Positions 43,307 to 55,094 are shown, numbered from the stretch's first letter. The stretch: 64,000 nucleotides of DNA from Undaria pinnatifida (GCA_012845835.1 JABAKD010000004.1:2939433-3003432); one strand, 5' to 3'. Numbers and translations: made by a program. Notes: generated from the letters alone by a model not told the origin.

Positions 43307-43439
43307 CTCTAGTTGAACTCCATTACACAGCCCCGATGATGAGCGATACCGTAAGTATTCGTCAATTTGATGTACATCACGATGTGCAGTGCTGCTGCCA
43401 ATGGAACAAGTTTGGCGCGGCAGAGTATCTTGTCACCGC

Positions 43440-44470
43440 TCAAACTGCGTTAAGGATGTCCGGGTGGGTCTGGTTCGCCAGCCACACCAAATGCCCTACC
43501 AACGACCGAAATGGCTCATCAACGTCTAGTTCATCGTGGACAAACACCTGAAGCTTTTGGTCATCCACCGCAGGGATGTTCTTGCCGCGAGTGACACCAA
43601 ACTTCGCCACGGTACTTTCAGCGAAAACCTGATGTGATATCGTCAACGTCCCTGCATCCCAGTCTCGAGAAAATCGATAACCTGTGTACCACCGCAACTC
43701 CCCCAGGTTGTTCATAGGAACGAACTGGTTCAGGTCCTCACAAAACTTGTCACACCTACTCTTAAGCCCCATCGCAAACATGTCATCAACATGCACTACC
43801 GCAACGATAAGAACGGCCCCCGCTTCCACCAAACGCATAACAAACGCATCAGCCTCACACCGCTCAAAACCGAGGCCCCTCATGGCGCGTGCCAAGTGAT
43901 GGTGCCATTGCCGCAACGTCTGTTTCAAACCATACAGGCTGCGGCACAACTTAACCAACTTACGGGACATCGACCCGCACCCTTTGGGGAGGCGCATGTA
44001 TACATCCTCACTTAGGTCAGACTGGACAAACGCCGCTCGACATCTAAGTGGCATACATTCGACACCAAGGCGCACACGATGACAGTCAGCAAACGGGTGC
44101 TTGCAGTTGATGGGCACGGGGAACAAGTTTCGAAATAGTCAACGCCTGCACGCTGCCCAAAACCCCGCACTACAGCCTGGTGTTTTCCCACAATACTCTA
44201 CCAAATTCGTTGATCTTCCATGAATAAATTCACTTAGCAGAGATTACGTTGATGCAATTTCGTTGCTACGCGCCACCACCTCTCTTGCCCACCAAAGCAC
44301 CGAACGTCCCCGCGCGGTACAGACCGTCATATTCAGTGTCCATTGCGTTGAACCACACACCTCCGTGTTTATCCTCGCATGCTTCGCGATACGATTGGGG
44401 CGTTACCAACTCACTCGCAGGGCATGGGGGCAGTTTAGGGGCGGGCATGTGCGGGTGAGACTGGTCGGCA
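43440..44470 (-). pseudogene. Reverse transcriptase of Copia C
   Basis: N-terminal part TPQSYREACEDKHGGVWFNA (about 44410-44350) is followed after a break by AAFVQSDLSEDVYMRLPKGC, KLVKLCRSLYGLKQTLRQWH, GLGFERCEADAFVM and LIVAVVHVDDMFAMG, with the catalytic VDD retained (about 43790). LGELRWYTGYRFSRDWDAGT and DEPFRSLVGHLVWLANQTHP lead to RNase H. Clearly RT_2 family. Confidence 0.9.
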
Positions 44471-44607
44471 ATGATCATGACGATCATCTTCCTCGCGGCT
44501 AGCATCGAAAAGAAGGTATGCTGCGGGTCCAAGCCCACCCGTTGCCGCGACGTCAACCGCGTCACAACCGGCGATACCCGCGGTTGCTGCCTGCTGCACC
44601 GGAACCT

Positions 44608-45198
44608 TCATAGAGAATTGGTGCACGGGCGAGAATACCGGCGGCGCAACGGTTGCGGGCGGCGCAGGGGAAAGGGACACGGGCAAGGACTCCGGTGGTG
44701 CAAAAGTCGCTGACGTCGGCTCCTGCTGCTGTGGTACAGACGAGCAGCAGGCAGGGGCGTGGGCGAAGAATCCGGCGTTACACCAGTCGATGTCGTCGAC
44801 GGCTGGTACCACACCTCGAAGCCCCGCGGCGCTTGCGATAGACTGGCTGAGTCACTGACGCCCCCCCCCTTAGCCGGGGACAGAGACCCGGCAATCGCGG
44901 TCCCTCCACTGAACGGCGCGCGTCGATAGCCCCAAGTCACATCAGTCGTGTAGCTCGCGACGCCTGATGGCGACAGCATGATTTCGCTGCAACCCGAGAC
45001 GTGGTCGTTGCCGGAACACAGGTAGAAGCAGGGTTCCCCCGTCCGCTCTGAGTTAGCCGCCCGCTTGGCCTTGTAGCGTACCGGCATCATATTTGGAAGT
45101 ACGGGGCCCTTGTAAGGCCTCGCTTGGAGCTTCTCAAAATAGCACATCATGCCGTGCTTGTCATCCACCCGCGCCAGGCGGTTGAGCTCGTCGCACAT
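44608..45198 (-). pseudogene. Integrase C-terminus and linker of Copia C
   Basis: Begins MCDELNRLARVDDKHGMMCY and continues with KAKRAANSERTGEPCFYL, a stretch resembling the end of Copia integrase where the capsid-like GKH/GY motifs have drifted, then a Ser/Thr/Pro-rich linker (SLSPAKGGGVSDSASLSQ). Identification rests mainly on position between integrase and RT. Confidence 0.6.
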
Positions 45199-45199
45199 C

Positions 45200-46263
45200 C
45201 ATGTCCTTGCTTCCGGCCACGTGCGCTTATAGTTGATCGCCTAACACGGAAACTCCACACCATCGAACATGGTCTGGAACTCCAAGAATGCGGCGTGATC
45301 TCCCTCGGCAACAAGAGCGAGCTTGCGCTTCACCCCCCCGTTGCGATTCGGACCGTCACCGGACGTGACCTCGCTGCGGATGTTGTTGTCGACCATCAGC
45401 CTTTGGAACTCGGTGTTAGTGAATTCATCGGCGTTGTCTGTGCGAAGGCATTCCGGCTGCTCGTAGACATTTACCGCCGCCAGGAAAATGCGGAAACCGA
45501 GAGCAACGGCGGCCGCGCTCTCGTCCGGCCGAAGTACCGGCCAGCTATATGTTGGTAGGGTCGTCGACGATCATCAAACAGTACCGTGCGCCGTCTGCTG
45601 ACGTTCGCATAGGTTCTGCAAGGTTGACGTACAGGCGCTGCATCCGCTTCTCAGCACGGCACGGCGTGGACAATGCGACGGCTTTGCGGATCCCTTTTCC
45701 CATCGCGCACCCGTCGCAATACCCAAAACGTCCCGTAACCTTGACGTCCATTGGACGAGAAGTCTCACGTAAAACGGTATGTGGGCGTGGCCAAGGAAAC
45801 AGTGCAAGTCGTTGACGTCTTTCCATCTGTGCTTACCAGGCCTTAACACCACAGCAGCAAGTGTAGGGGGTTTCTGGTGTCTTGCTTTTCGAGTGGCCTC
45901 CACGTAGTTTCCGAACTTCTTCTTGTGGAAAAACACGCGTCCATCAAGCATGTGCGCCCCGTCGTGGTCGAGGGTAAGGACGCGTTCCTCTTGGATCACG
46001 TTGAGTGAGAAAAGGTCGAAAGGTACCCCAGGTACAAACGCCACATTCGTCAAGGTCACTGCTACGTCCTCAGCACAGTGAATCACTACATCAACGCAAC
46101 CAAAGCAGTCTACCTCGATATTATTTCCGTCACTAATGATCAAATACTTCTCGCCGGGGGTAGGGGATCGCTTGTTGAAAACGAGAGCGGAATCACCAGT
46201 GCAATGGATTGAAGCAGCACTTACTCCAATCAGAATCTTAATCCCAGGCCTTGTAGACCTCAC
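45200..46263 (-). pseudogene. Protease-like and integrase region of Copia C
   Basis: Reads ISDGNNIEVDCFGCVDVVIH, LTNVAFVPGVPFDLFSLNVI (the usual stretch between protease and GAG-pre-integrase), KDVNDLHCFLGHAHI (GAG-pre-integrase), then after a shift CDGCAMGKGIRKAVALS and RLYVNLAEPMRTSADGARYC plus LMIVDDPTN, the start of the integrase core. A D-S/T-G protease triad is not clear. The C-terminal catalytic residues fall in the broken region around 45500-45240. Confidence 0.75.
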
Positions 46264-46264
46264 T

Positions 46265-48366
46265 AGACCACCCGCAACATATAGACCATGCCACTTGCCT
46301 ATAGACGTTAAGTACGCGGCGAAGAGGCTGGACCACTCGACCTGCTGTTCGCTGCTGGCCAGCGCTCGGCTCTCGATAGTCGAGGAAAGCGGTCCAACCT
46401 GGTAGGCTCGTCCACCTTCTTATTCTGGCAGCCCCGGTACTCGCCATCTTGCACTTCACCGCCCCCGCCCAAGTATGGCTCACCTCCGTCCATACCGCCC
46501 CCGCCCCATAGTGGTTCGTCTTGGCCCACACCGCCTCCATCCCATTGCTGTGCGCCTCCGCCCACACCGTCCTCGTCTCATTGCTGTGCGCCTCCACTCA
46601 TACCGCCCCGGTCCCATTGCTGTGCGCCTCTGCCCACACGGCCCCCGTCCCATTGCTGTGCGCCTCCCTGCATTTCAAAGCCACCTTGCGGCTGGGGCCA
46701 AGCTACCGGTGGCAGCACGACTCTGTGGTGCTCCTGAGTGGCCGGCGGGTCGTGCGGGGAGGCTACGACAATGTTTGCATGCATACGGGTGGGTGTACGG
46801 CACTGCCTGGCCGTGTGACTATGGGCTGCGCACACCCCGCATCTCCGCGCGAAAGCGTTCGGTGCTCTGCAAACCCCAGACTTATGCCCGAGGGCACCAC
46901 ACCTGCCACACTTGTATACTTCCCCCATCGACGTTCCTGGAGGCGGAGGGAACGTTGGCTGATACCACCCACTTCCGGTGTTGCGAGCCCAATCAGTGCC
47001 CCCTGGCCTCTGCTGATGCTGGCGCTGCTATTTCGGCTGATGTGGGTGTGTCTGCGGGCAACTGTGGCCTCCATCCCCACGCTGCTGCTGTTGCCCACCA
47101 AAGACATACTGCCGCTGCTGCGAGGGGCCTCCATACCGCCGCTGCTGCTGCTGCTGTGGCCCGGCGCCTACGTACTACCGTTGCTGCTGCTGCGGCCCGG
47201 CTCCTCCATACTGCCGGTGCTGCTGCTACTGCGGCCCGGCTCCTCCATAATGCCGCTGCTGCTGCTACTGCGGCCCGGCTCTTCCATACTGCCGTTGCTG
47301 CTACTACTGCGGCCTGGCGCCTCCATACTGTCGTTGCTGCTGTTGCTGCGGCCCAGCGCCTCCAAAATTTCTCCCTGCGCTACCGCCCTGAAATCCCCCA
47401 CCAACGGCGAGGGCGGGAGGATCCGCCAACGGCGCTGAAACCGTCGATACGACCGCCACTAACTTCCGATCCTCCAACGCCTTCGTCTTACGGATAGCGT
47501 AGGAGATGCAGACGATTTCCTTCATCTCCGATCGCGTGGTACCGGGGCCCTAAGCAAATGAGTACGCTGCTCCACGTCGTCAACGTCGGGCGGAAGAGGA
47601 CGGGTGAGCATGCGAACAACCTCGCGGTCCGACGTGTGGATAACCAATGCGGATAACACATTGAGTTTCCCCTCTGTACGATCGAAGAATAACTTGGGGG
47701 TCCTCATCCCCCTTAATTGCGATATTGTCGAACTCTTTCTCCAGATGATCCCTCTCGGCATCACCCTGCGGCTGGCACCAGGCCATCGCAGCCTTCCACG
47801 CTCCCTCCACCGACCCAGCGGTATGCATTCGTTCATCCACAGGCTGTCCTTGCATGGCTTCCATCAGAAATTCCCATGCTTTCTCGCGCCTTTCAACTCT
47901 CTGCTGCCCATGAAGACCTACAGATTGGTTGCGCTCCTCCACCCCTCCTGAACCCCCGATTATCCGAACGGGGCTTCTCGTGGGCTCAAGCGCCCCGATC
48001 AAACCGCGTGCCGTCAAGAAATTTTGAATTCCGCTTCACCAAAAATGCAGATGGCCACGCCCATCGAACTTGGGCACTCACATGCTGCTTTGTGACGACA
48101 GGAGGAGCGACGGGGGGATATGTTTGTGGTAGCCTTGCTCCGGCACAGGCCGTCCAGTACTAGCCTGCTGGATGGGACGCGCGCTCTTCCTACCGCAACC
48201 TCCTGAATCCCTGCCTCGGCTACCATCCTCAACGCTCTCTCTGTTGGCAACGCCACGTTTCGCTCGGCCAACGTTGCATCTCGCCCAGCCAAATTCGCAT
48301 CTCGCTCAGCCAAACCCATCGCATTTGCTCAACCTGTTGCCGAAGCAGCTCTTTTTCCTCAACCAT
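46265..48366 (-). pseudogene. Gag of Copia C with Q/G-rich repeats and two zinc knuckles
   Basis: Likely start at 48366: MVEEKELLRQQVEQMR, a coiled-coil-like opening, continuing in another frame as LAERDANLAGRDATLAERNV. The core shows AWKAAMAWCQPQGDAERDHL. Then follows a repeat of QYGGAGPQQQQ type, about six copies (47100-47370). Two CX2CX4HX4C knuckles, CGRCGALGHKSGVC and CGVCAAHSHTARQC, lie at about 46910-46800. After them come five GGAQQWDGG-type repeats (about 46680-46520) and further G-rich sequence. Such low-complexity repeats could help particles or RNA condense, but that is inference. Frameshifts are present. Confidence 0.8.
47100..47370. repeat. Minisatellite encoding the Q-rich Gag repeat
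   Basis: Plus strand CTGCTGCTG-CTGCGGCCCGGC then TCCTCCATA repeats with a period near 45 bases. In the Gag frame it gives QYGGAGPQQQQ; the other two minus-strand frames are also largely open, giving Ser- or Ala-rich runs. Unit number is likely to vary between element copies. Confidence 0.8.
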
Positions 48367-48409
48367 AAGAATACCCCTCCAGCAAGATCCGAGCCTGGAA
48401 ACACACGAT

Positions 48410-48845
48410 AATTGTGTTTGTATTTCGCTTGCTGTATAACGTGTTCTATGTAACCGCGCGGCGTGCCCCTGAGGAGAGCGCAATATATTATTCACAAAGC
48501 CGCACCTGGTTACCGCCGACTCTCAAACACACCCACACAGAAGAAGCGCATTAATTATTTGTCGTCAAAGGCGCCACACACATAACCCACACAGGAGTGA
48601 GCCGTACATCGTCGTCACGCTCCACTCTTACATTTACGGACAGTTTCTTGTCATCAAATTTAGGCCCGGTTGTGTCTTTGTTATCATCACGACTGCCTGT
48701 CCGGGGAGGCAATCCCATACTCCGAGGCATACACCAAATAATGCTTCGGCACATAATGCGAAACCCCATAATATACGAAACCCCCAAGTATCCGCAGACG
48801 AGTATCGAATAACCGCGACACCCCTCTATTTGTTGTAGAGGTCAG
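48410..48845 (-). repeat. Repeat family 5, right copy; candidate 5' LTR of Copia C
   Basis: Lies directly upstream of the Copia C gag start. Pairs with 37415-37865 over about 430 bases in the same orientation. An inner terminus near GTTTGTATTTCGCTTGC is possible; I cannot identify a PBS of the GGTT-TGAGCC type beside it, so the LTR call rests on position and on the second copy. Confidence 0.55.
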
Positions 48846-49334
48846 CAGGAGGATATCCTTCATGACCATAACTTCCAGGTAGGTGCGTTCTGCTCATGCC
48901 ATTCTTTGTGCGCACCACGTACTACGATAACCCGCATCGAGGGTGACCAAATCAGAGCAATGTAGCAGAAGGTACAGTGAGAAACAGATTTGTTGACTCT
49001 TTCCCAAGCTTCGCCAACTACAGCAGTCCGGTACCATACTGCTGTTTTTATAATGCATGAACTAGTGAGAGGTTGTCCGTGCATAATTTTCGGGTATGTT
49101 TAACAATGAATGCTACGTTATGGTCAATGCCGCATGTGATATATATGTAATGATCACTTAAAATATAATATTCCTTGTTGTTATTGTTGTTATATTTACT
49201 AGATATACAGACGATTGATGTGTTGCTAATCTAACACTCGACCCTGCATGACAAATACATAAATACAGTGTCATAGTATATTAGGTTCTGACTCATGAAA
49301 ACTTCATAAAAACGGGCGACCGAGATGTAGTACG
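48846..49334. other. No gene seen
   Basis: AT-richer spacer with no recognisable feature. Confidence 0.5.
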
Positions 49335-49410
49335 CAGCTTGCAAAGACGATTATCGCCCCTAAATTCGTCGAACTCACAGCCGACGATGTTAGAATATTT
49401 TATTAAATCA
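49335..49410 (-). repeat. Family 1 end motif
   Basis: GTACGCAGCTTGCAAAGACG, then CCCCTAAATTCGTCGAACTC and ACAGCCGACG: the reverse-oriented end block, standing alone. Confidence 0.65.
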
Positions 49411-51528
49411 GGCTCGATCATTGGTTTCAACAGCAGATGCCGTAACCGTGAAAGCGAATACTATGTTTCAGTCCGCGTTAAAGGTGGAAACCTCCTCGTA
49501 ACTCTCCAGTAGGCTACAAACCTAACCCAAACGGGCCCCACACCGCCCGCACACATCGCATATCACACATCACGCACCCGCACAGAGCTCTCATAACATA
49601 GTCTGCGAGGGCAAGGGCTTCTACTCTGGGAGGCGGGTCAAGGAATGTGAACTCGTTCTATAACACGACCTGCAGCGGCAGCAGTTCCGCAATTATAAGC
49701 GATGCTGCGTTATGCCCCGGGCGCTCACCGGTGCCCACGGCATATCGCGGGATCTCACACGAGCGCCCGTCGCATTTCGCAGGATTTAACCTTTGTTTGC
49801 GTATATGATGCAGACACCCGCGGGGTCGACGTTGGATGTCGTGCAATGTCGTGGAACGTCGTGGGAATTCCCGGGACATCACACGGGCCATTCCGCGGTT
49901 TCTCTCGAAGAGATTCATCTCTGCGCAGGACAGTATTAACACATTTAATTGTTAACTCACCAAACCCCCAGTGGTGCTCGCAATTAGCGACCAGAGCAGC
50001 CCCGAGCGCTGGTGGCAGCTGGTAACAGCTTGGGGCGGCCGGAAGAACTCGTGAGAGCTCGTCATCGCTCATAAGCGTTAAGAGTGACTGCTAGCGCTCG
50101 TGATCAGCCGCCCACCCTTGAGCGGCTTTCGAACATCCAAACGAGCAATGTTACAACACAACAACTTATTCCGCCCGCCATTCAACAGCGGCTGCCTTTC
50201 CTGTTCCTGCTGCTTATGACTCGCCTCTCAAAGCGCACCGAGCCACCACCACATTTTGGCTTTATCGCAAGCGCTCATTGGCATGCGGGCGCTCACAGGC
50301 GCTCAAACGTGATCGCAGAAAATCGACACCGGGCGTTGCTAACGAGATCTTGCCTGTTCTCGCGAGTGCGCTCATGGGCGCTCGTGGGGAGTCACGGGCG
50401 CCGGCAATACTTATCGCGCGAAACGCGCGCGTTGACGACGGCCGCAAGTCCTAAACCATCGATTAGTAGAGCTGTCGGCGATGAACCGAATCATCTTGCT
50501 CGTGACTGGCTTGACGCCGTCCATGTGGGCAACGATGCTCCCCGCATCCTTCTCGCTCGGGGCCACGCCACTGCCTCTGCCTTTGCTACCCGCCCCACGC
50601 GCCTGATGTTCTTTCAGGGTCTCGCGATGCCCTTTCCTCTACGTGTCTAGATGCTGCCTCAAATGGGTAAGGGAGCCGAACCTAACCTCGGCATCGGCGA
50701 AATCGCCCTTCGCCACGCAAAGCTTACCCACGGCTATGCCAGGGATCGAGTCCTTGAGGTATACCATGAAAACCTTCAGCAACGGACTCGTTGGATTTGG
50801 GCGGCTTTCTGCGGCTTTGCTCGTGCTTCACGCGGTAGACCGCCGTTTCGGGGTCGCAAGATCTCGCCAAGGTGATCTGAGGGCCGATAAGGGCCACACT
50901 GTCGCCGACGGGATCTCCGCCCTCAGCGTTGGCATTGGGTGCGCCAGGGCTGACGCCGTCGGCACCGTCAAGAAAGATGGGCTATTCCGCCATGTAGGCG
51001 TGCGTGTGCGGATCTCCCGCTGTGCGCTGCAGTGTCACAAAGCATGTGAAGGTTATCTGCAGCCAGCAGCAATTCACGTCAAAAGCTGTACCCCGCGTTA
51101 CAAAAGCCTTCATACAGCTAAGGAAACTCAATAAGTCGGAAAATCGGCACCTCTGTTTCACGGCTGACTATTAGTCGGCGACTTAAGCCGTGCCGACTCA
51201 CAGGCCTACCAATAGCTAACACATATGTAGGGAAAGGAAGCAGTAGATAAAAAGAGAACATGTGGGGAGAATAAATGGGGAAATGGCTCGCTGAAGATGG
51301 TTGGCAGAAGATACCACTCCTTTACGGAGTAATTCAACTTGATAAATATTACTGCTTTGTGGAAGGATGTTCGATTTACATCGGAACGGCATCTACACTA
51401 CATTGTCGCAGGGCAAAAATAACAAGAATAATAATATATACGACCATCCGATATATACTCCGGAGTATATTATAGATCGGGATGTCGAGCCGATATTTTT
51501 CAAGGCTTATCACGGTATCTGATAATCG
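49411..51528. other. No recognised gene; GCGCTC-rich stretch
   Basis: Long frames occur on the plus strand (50084-50650 and 50643-51134), but they have no domain I know and the reverse strand is almost as open, so I do not call them. Words of the form GGGCGCTC or AGCGCTCGTG recur at about 49719, 49763, 50004, 50091, 50271, 50291-50310 and 50369-50386. The region might be a decayed element. Confidence 0.4.
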
Positions 51529-51860
51529 AGACGGGACGGGACGGGACTGTTTTGACTTGATTGGTGGGTGAAAAAATGAAGACGGGACGGGACGGGACGG
51601 TAAAATAACCATTAAACAGGTTGTCGAGACGGGACGGGGCAGGACAGTAGGTGTACATGTTTTCAACGAAGCGGGACAGTAAACTTCAACTGGGTAGATT
51701 TTCACGACCGGACGGGACGGTAAATATCGACGGGAATTTTTTCCATGACGAGACTGGACGGTGAATATATTTTGTCACGACGGGACGGGGCGGTAATTGC
51801 ATTTTTTTCACGGTGGGACGGGGCGGTAAACACAAGTTTTCACGATGGGACGGGACGGGC
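51529..51860 (+). repeat. Array of GACGGGACGGG boxes
   Basis: About ten G-rich boxes (GACGGGACGGGACGG, CGGGACGGGGCGGTAA and variants) at roughly 51529, 51582, 51633, 51678, 51708, 51753, 51780, 51815 and 51846, spaced about 30-50 bases by AT-rich linkers such as AAATATATTTTGTCACGA. It resembles a degenerate minisatellite with a unit near 40-50 bases. No coding potential. Confidence 0.8.
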
Positions 51861-53379
51861 GTACTATGAGACCACTTTCGCCTGTCCCAAACGTGAGATA
51901 TATACGATACCACCAGTACAATGCAGTAGCTGTAGTTGTGGTGCGGCATTCGATCGTTGGATCAAAACAGTATTTGTCTGTTGTTCCAGAGGAAAAAATT
52001 CACAAAGACACTCGTTCGAATGGTACGTATATAGAAATCCAGCTTGAAATAGATATTCCTACGATAAATTACACCGTCACAGCGAAATCACGATAAGTTT
52101 TACGCTAGAACTCGAATTATGTGCATCATACTCGTATAGTACAGAGCAAGTATCATCATCATGCTTCATCTACAGAAATAACCTCTCCAGCCGCAGCGGT
52201 TTGGGCAGCGATGAACGCGACAGCCTCCGCGTCGCAGTTAACCTTCCACGCTGCTACATCCTGGAGAACCTCCGCTACCCCGGGGATCAAGCACGAGATG
52301 ACCTTATGCAGCATCATATTAATTATTGTCGATTTTGTCTGGCCCGAGGGATGGCTAACGACTGCCGAAAGGGCAGAGAAGTTTCTTTTTGCTTGACAAC
52401 TGGTAGTGGTGTCGATCCTCAGGTACAGTCGGGCCAACAGTCCAACACGTGGCCAGCGAGACGGCACTATACCATCTTCCACGTTTTGGCGTCTACTCCA
52501 TCCATTGCCTGTACCTTCCACGCGTTGAGTACATCGAAATCAGGCGAATTTGCCGCAACGGGCGTTTTCAAGTACTTTTCATATGTTCATATTTTCTTAT
52601 TTTTGAACTTCGAGAATTCGTATAATAAACAACTTGACGACCCCCTGACGTTCCCTTGCCCTGTGCCAATGTCCTCGTCACCTCGTGCAGGGTCTCACCC
52701 GTTTGCTATCTCTTCTTGGTTATTACCCTGCACCGACGATTCCCCGCTTCACACTGCTCCACGAACAATTGCTTGCTCGCATCTGACCTTTCGATACTCA
52801 TTTCTGCCTCATCATCAGGTATAGGAAACTTTCGTTTTCTCCATTAATACCCCGTACCAAACATCCCGCTGTCCTACATGGTAAGCCCCCCTAAATTTCG
52901 TTATTCTACTGTTGTTCTACTTTCTATCCGTGACCCCAAACACCAGGTTGCCCCTGCGACAACCTTCCTCTTCGGGTTTTACTTCCACGAAAGATGCTTC
53001 ATGTATTGTGTTGAAGAAGCCGAAACAGTGGCGGGGAGTGGGAAGGCTGCACTGCCCCCGTTCCCCCCCCGGTTGCGCACGCCTCCCTTACCTCTATATA
53101 AAATAGCAAGAAGGAGGAAGAGAAGGAGGGGCCGCTCCCTCACTTTCCCCTCTTGCTTCCGCCTCCCCTCCCCACACAAACGAAACTCGGTCGACCTACC
53201 TATTGGTCGTGCTCCGCTAGTGAGACGCATCCCCTCACGAGACCGTGATTTCTCACCTCTCCGTCCGGATTCATGTACTGACCATTTGGGATCCTATAGC
53301 AGTTCCCCAAGCGGTCGTTACATTACCGGCCAGAGTTGTACTCATCCCGTTCCCCCCCATCTAGTCCCTTGTCCCCGCT
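51861..53379. other. No confident gene
   Basis: A 120-codon minus-strand frame (52159-52521) contains GVAEVLQDVAAWKVNCDAEA and VAFIAAQTAAAGEVISVDEA; it looks protein-like but I do not know it. A long plus-strand frame (52878-53819) runs antisense through the recombinase relic and is dismissed. Confidence 0.4.
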
Positions 53380-54255
53380 ATCTCTCAAACTCTCCTGCCC
53401 CGTGCTCGAACACCTCTGACACCCAGACCGGGTCCGCCGCGTTCGTCCTAACGAACACCATAAACGAATCCGACGATCACCTTCCTTCTTTCTTTACCAC
53501 GGCCTCCGGCACCTTTCTCGCGGCCAGTCTTATCGTCTCGCATATTCTCCCCAAATGCAACGCGAAATCTTGTGGAATCAGTCTCGCTCCTGCTCCCCTC
53601 TTCTCCTCTCTCCACCTCTCCCCTGCGCTTGCGATATCTTCCCTAAAGCCTTGGATTGCCCGCCCCCTGGACCATACCTTCCAATCACCCCCCTCCCAAT
53701 ATGACATCAAGGGAGCTTCCTCCGTCAACTCCTCGTGTTTTTACATGCCAAAGGCAAACAGTATACTTTATGATACACCATTTTTCCTTTGGCAAACAAT
53801 TCCGATGCCCGCAACCTAAAATACGACAGTGCCAAACCTATCCAAAACACCCTCCCACCTACCCCCCATCCTGAACGCGCCCCTGCATCCCCGTCAGCAC
53901 CCCTCCCGTCAACGGCCTTCTCACTCTCCGCTGACTACCCGTCTCTGCTTGTGCTCTCTTCATACATTGCCTAATGAATCTTGTCCACGGGTTACTCATG
54001 GGCACTGACGGCCCCAAGAGCTGCTCATGGCAGAAGTTGATCGCCACCAACTTTCCTACTGTTCCTTCCCCTGCGCAACAGTACCCCATGAACTCGATCA
54101 ATTATCCTACCAGCTCCTATCTCCTCCATGTCCTTCGGCAGCCAGCACTCCTTCCGGACCACAGACCTCCAGCTCACCACCATCCCCCAATTCGCCTCCA
54201 TACGTGTACCCTTTCGCAATATCTCCGAACACATGAGCTTCTCTCCCGTTCCCAA
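53380..54255 (-). pseudogene. Tyrosine recombinase (YR) of the DIRS-like element
   Basis: N-terminal SAM-like part: ANWGMVVSWRSVVRKECWLP, then EFMGYCCAGEGTVGKLVAIN, FCHEQLLGPSVP and RAQAETGSQRRVRRPLT (about 54101-53900). Catalytic part: LMSYWEGGDWKVWSRGRAI and ALHLGRICETIRLAARKVPE, where H-x-x-R (about 53557-53546) fits YR box II. The frame then meets TGA where a Trp codon is expected and continues SSDSFMVFVRTNAADPVW; the catalytic Tyr of the usual F-M-V-Y-V-R is Phe here. It is inactive on three counts: frameshift, stop and lost tyrosine. Confidence 0.75.
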
Positions 54256-54399
54256 CCCTTATACCTGCCAAGCGATACCGGGATATTCTTCGTTTGGTTT
54301 CCCGGGAATCTGCCCCCCTTACCACCTAGTCAGACCGTCTCCCAACCTATTATCGACCCCCCGCACATTCCTTTCCTGAAAACACTACCCTCCCCTTGC

Positions 54400-55072
54400 T
54401 TACAATGCCCCCCCACCATCCTCATCAATGAACGTTTCTACCCTCGCCTTCTTCTTCCCCCCCCTGCGGCATCTCCTTACCCAGGTCACCGCTGCTTCAT
54501 TGTCCGCCCTCACCAGAACTGAATCCACTCTTCTACGCGGTCTCTCCCCCCTCCTGCCTATCATAACGAACGCCGTCCTCACCATCGCCATTTCATTGGG
54601 CAAGCTGATTGAAATCAAATCTGCCACGGTCCATCCCCTTTTACCGTTCGTTCGTGCACCTCTTGTGGCCGGTCGAATCTCCAGCACACTCCCGTCTCCA
54701 TGAACAACTCCGTTATTGCTGTCAAGGATGCGCCCCAAAACCATGTCCTACTCGGCCGCTGCTTAACAAAGCTAAAGGGCGGCGCTGTTATCCACATCTC
54801 CCCGTACCCACCCCCCCTATCCCAAGACCATCTCCACCACCCCACGTCCACCATGAATTTATGCGACACATGAAAACCTCGCCTCGCTTCCGTCCGCTTC
54901 CTGTACTTGCCCCCCCCCCGGCCCGCTCTGCCCCATTTAGATGCAGATTAGAAAGCTGGAGAAGCCTACCGACGAAGCACCGTACGGGCCGGATCACAAA
55001 GGGGGCGTGGTGCACCTTCCCCGCGAACAGTAACACTTTCCGTACGTTACCAACCGCCGCATCGACGGCCAT
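54400..55072 (-). pseudogene. RT end and RNase H of the DIRS-like element
   Basis: RT end: GKVHHAPFVIRPVRCFVGRL, LLQLSNLHLNGAERAGGG. RNase H: FMVDVGWWRWS, ITAPPFSFVKQRPSRTWF, a SLTAI stretch where the first catalytic Asp is expected, SLPNEMAMVRTAFVMIG and VLVRADNEAAVTWVRRC (Asp at about 54504). In this family the last block usually reads as an S/A-D-N-x-x-A-V-x-W signature, which is visible. Frames shift between 54870 and 54744. Confidence 0.7.
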
Positions 55073-55094
55073 TCTGCTATTCGCCCTACCCCTA

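Larger units (their letters stand above)
42794..48366 (-). mobile_element. Copia-type LTR retrotransposon C (decayed)
   Basis: Minus-strand order: Gag with two zinc knuckles and glycine/glutamine-rich repeats, protease-like region, GAG-pre-integrase and integrase pieces, a Pro/Ser/Thr-rich linker, RT and RNase H. Frame breaks separate most domains. A family 5 repeat (48410-48845) sits where the 5' LTR should be; the only other copy is at 37415-37865, beyond the 1.7-kb LTR element, so the 3' LTR may have been displaced by nested insertions or lost. The Gag repeats and RT sequence differ clearly from Copia A and B. Confidence 0.85.

Noticed and set aside
46475-47497. 340-codon and overlapping 305-codon plus-strand frames rich in Ala, Leu and Arg
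   Set aside because: Antisense to the Copia C Gag repeats and zinc knuckles; open only because the CTGCTG and GGC repeats lack stops.
50084-51134. Two adjoining plus-strand frames of 188 and 163 codons
   Set aside because: No recognisable motif; the minus strand is also largely open and the region has repeated GCGCTC words, so composition may explain them.
51529-51860. CRISPR-like array of GACGGG boxes
   Set aside because: Boxes are imperfect and of variable length, linkers are similar to one another, and the context is eukaryotic.
52878-53819. 313-codon plus-strand frame
   Set aside because: Antisense to the tyrosine-recombinase relic; composition follows the reverse complement, no domain.
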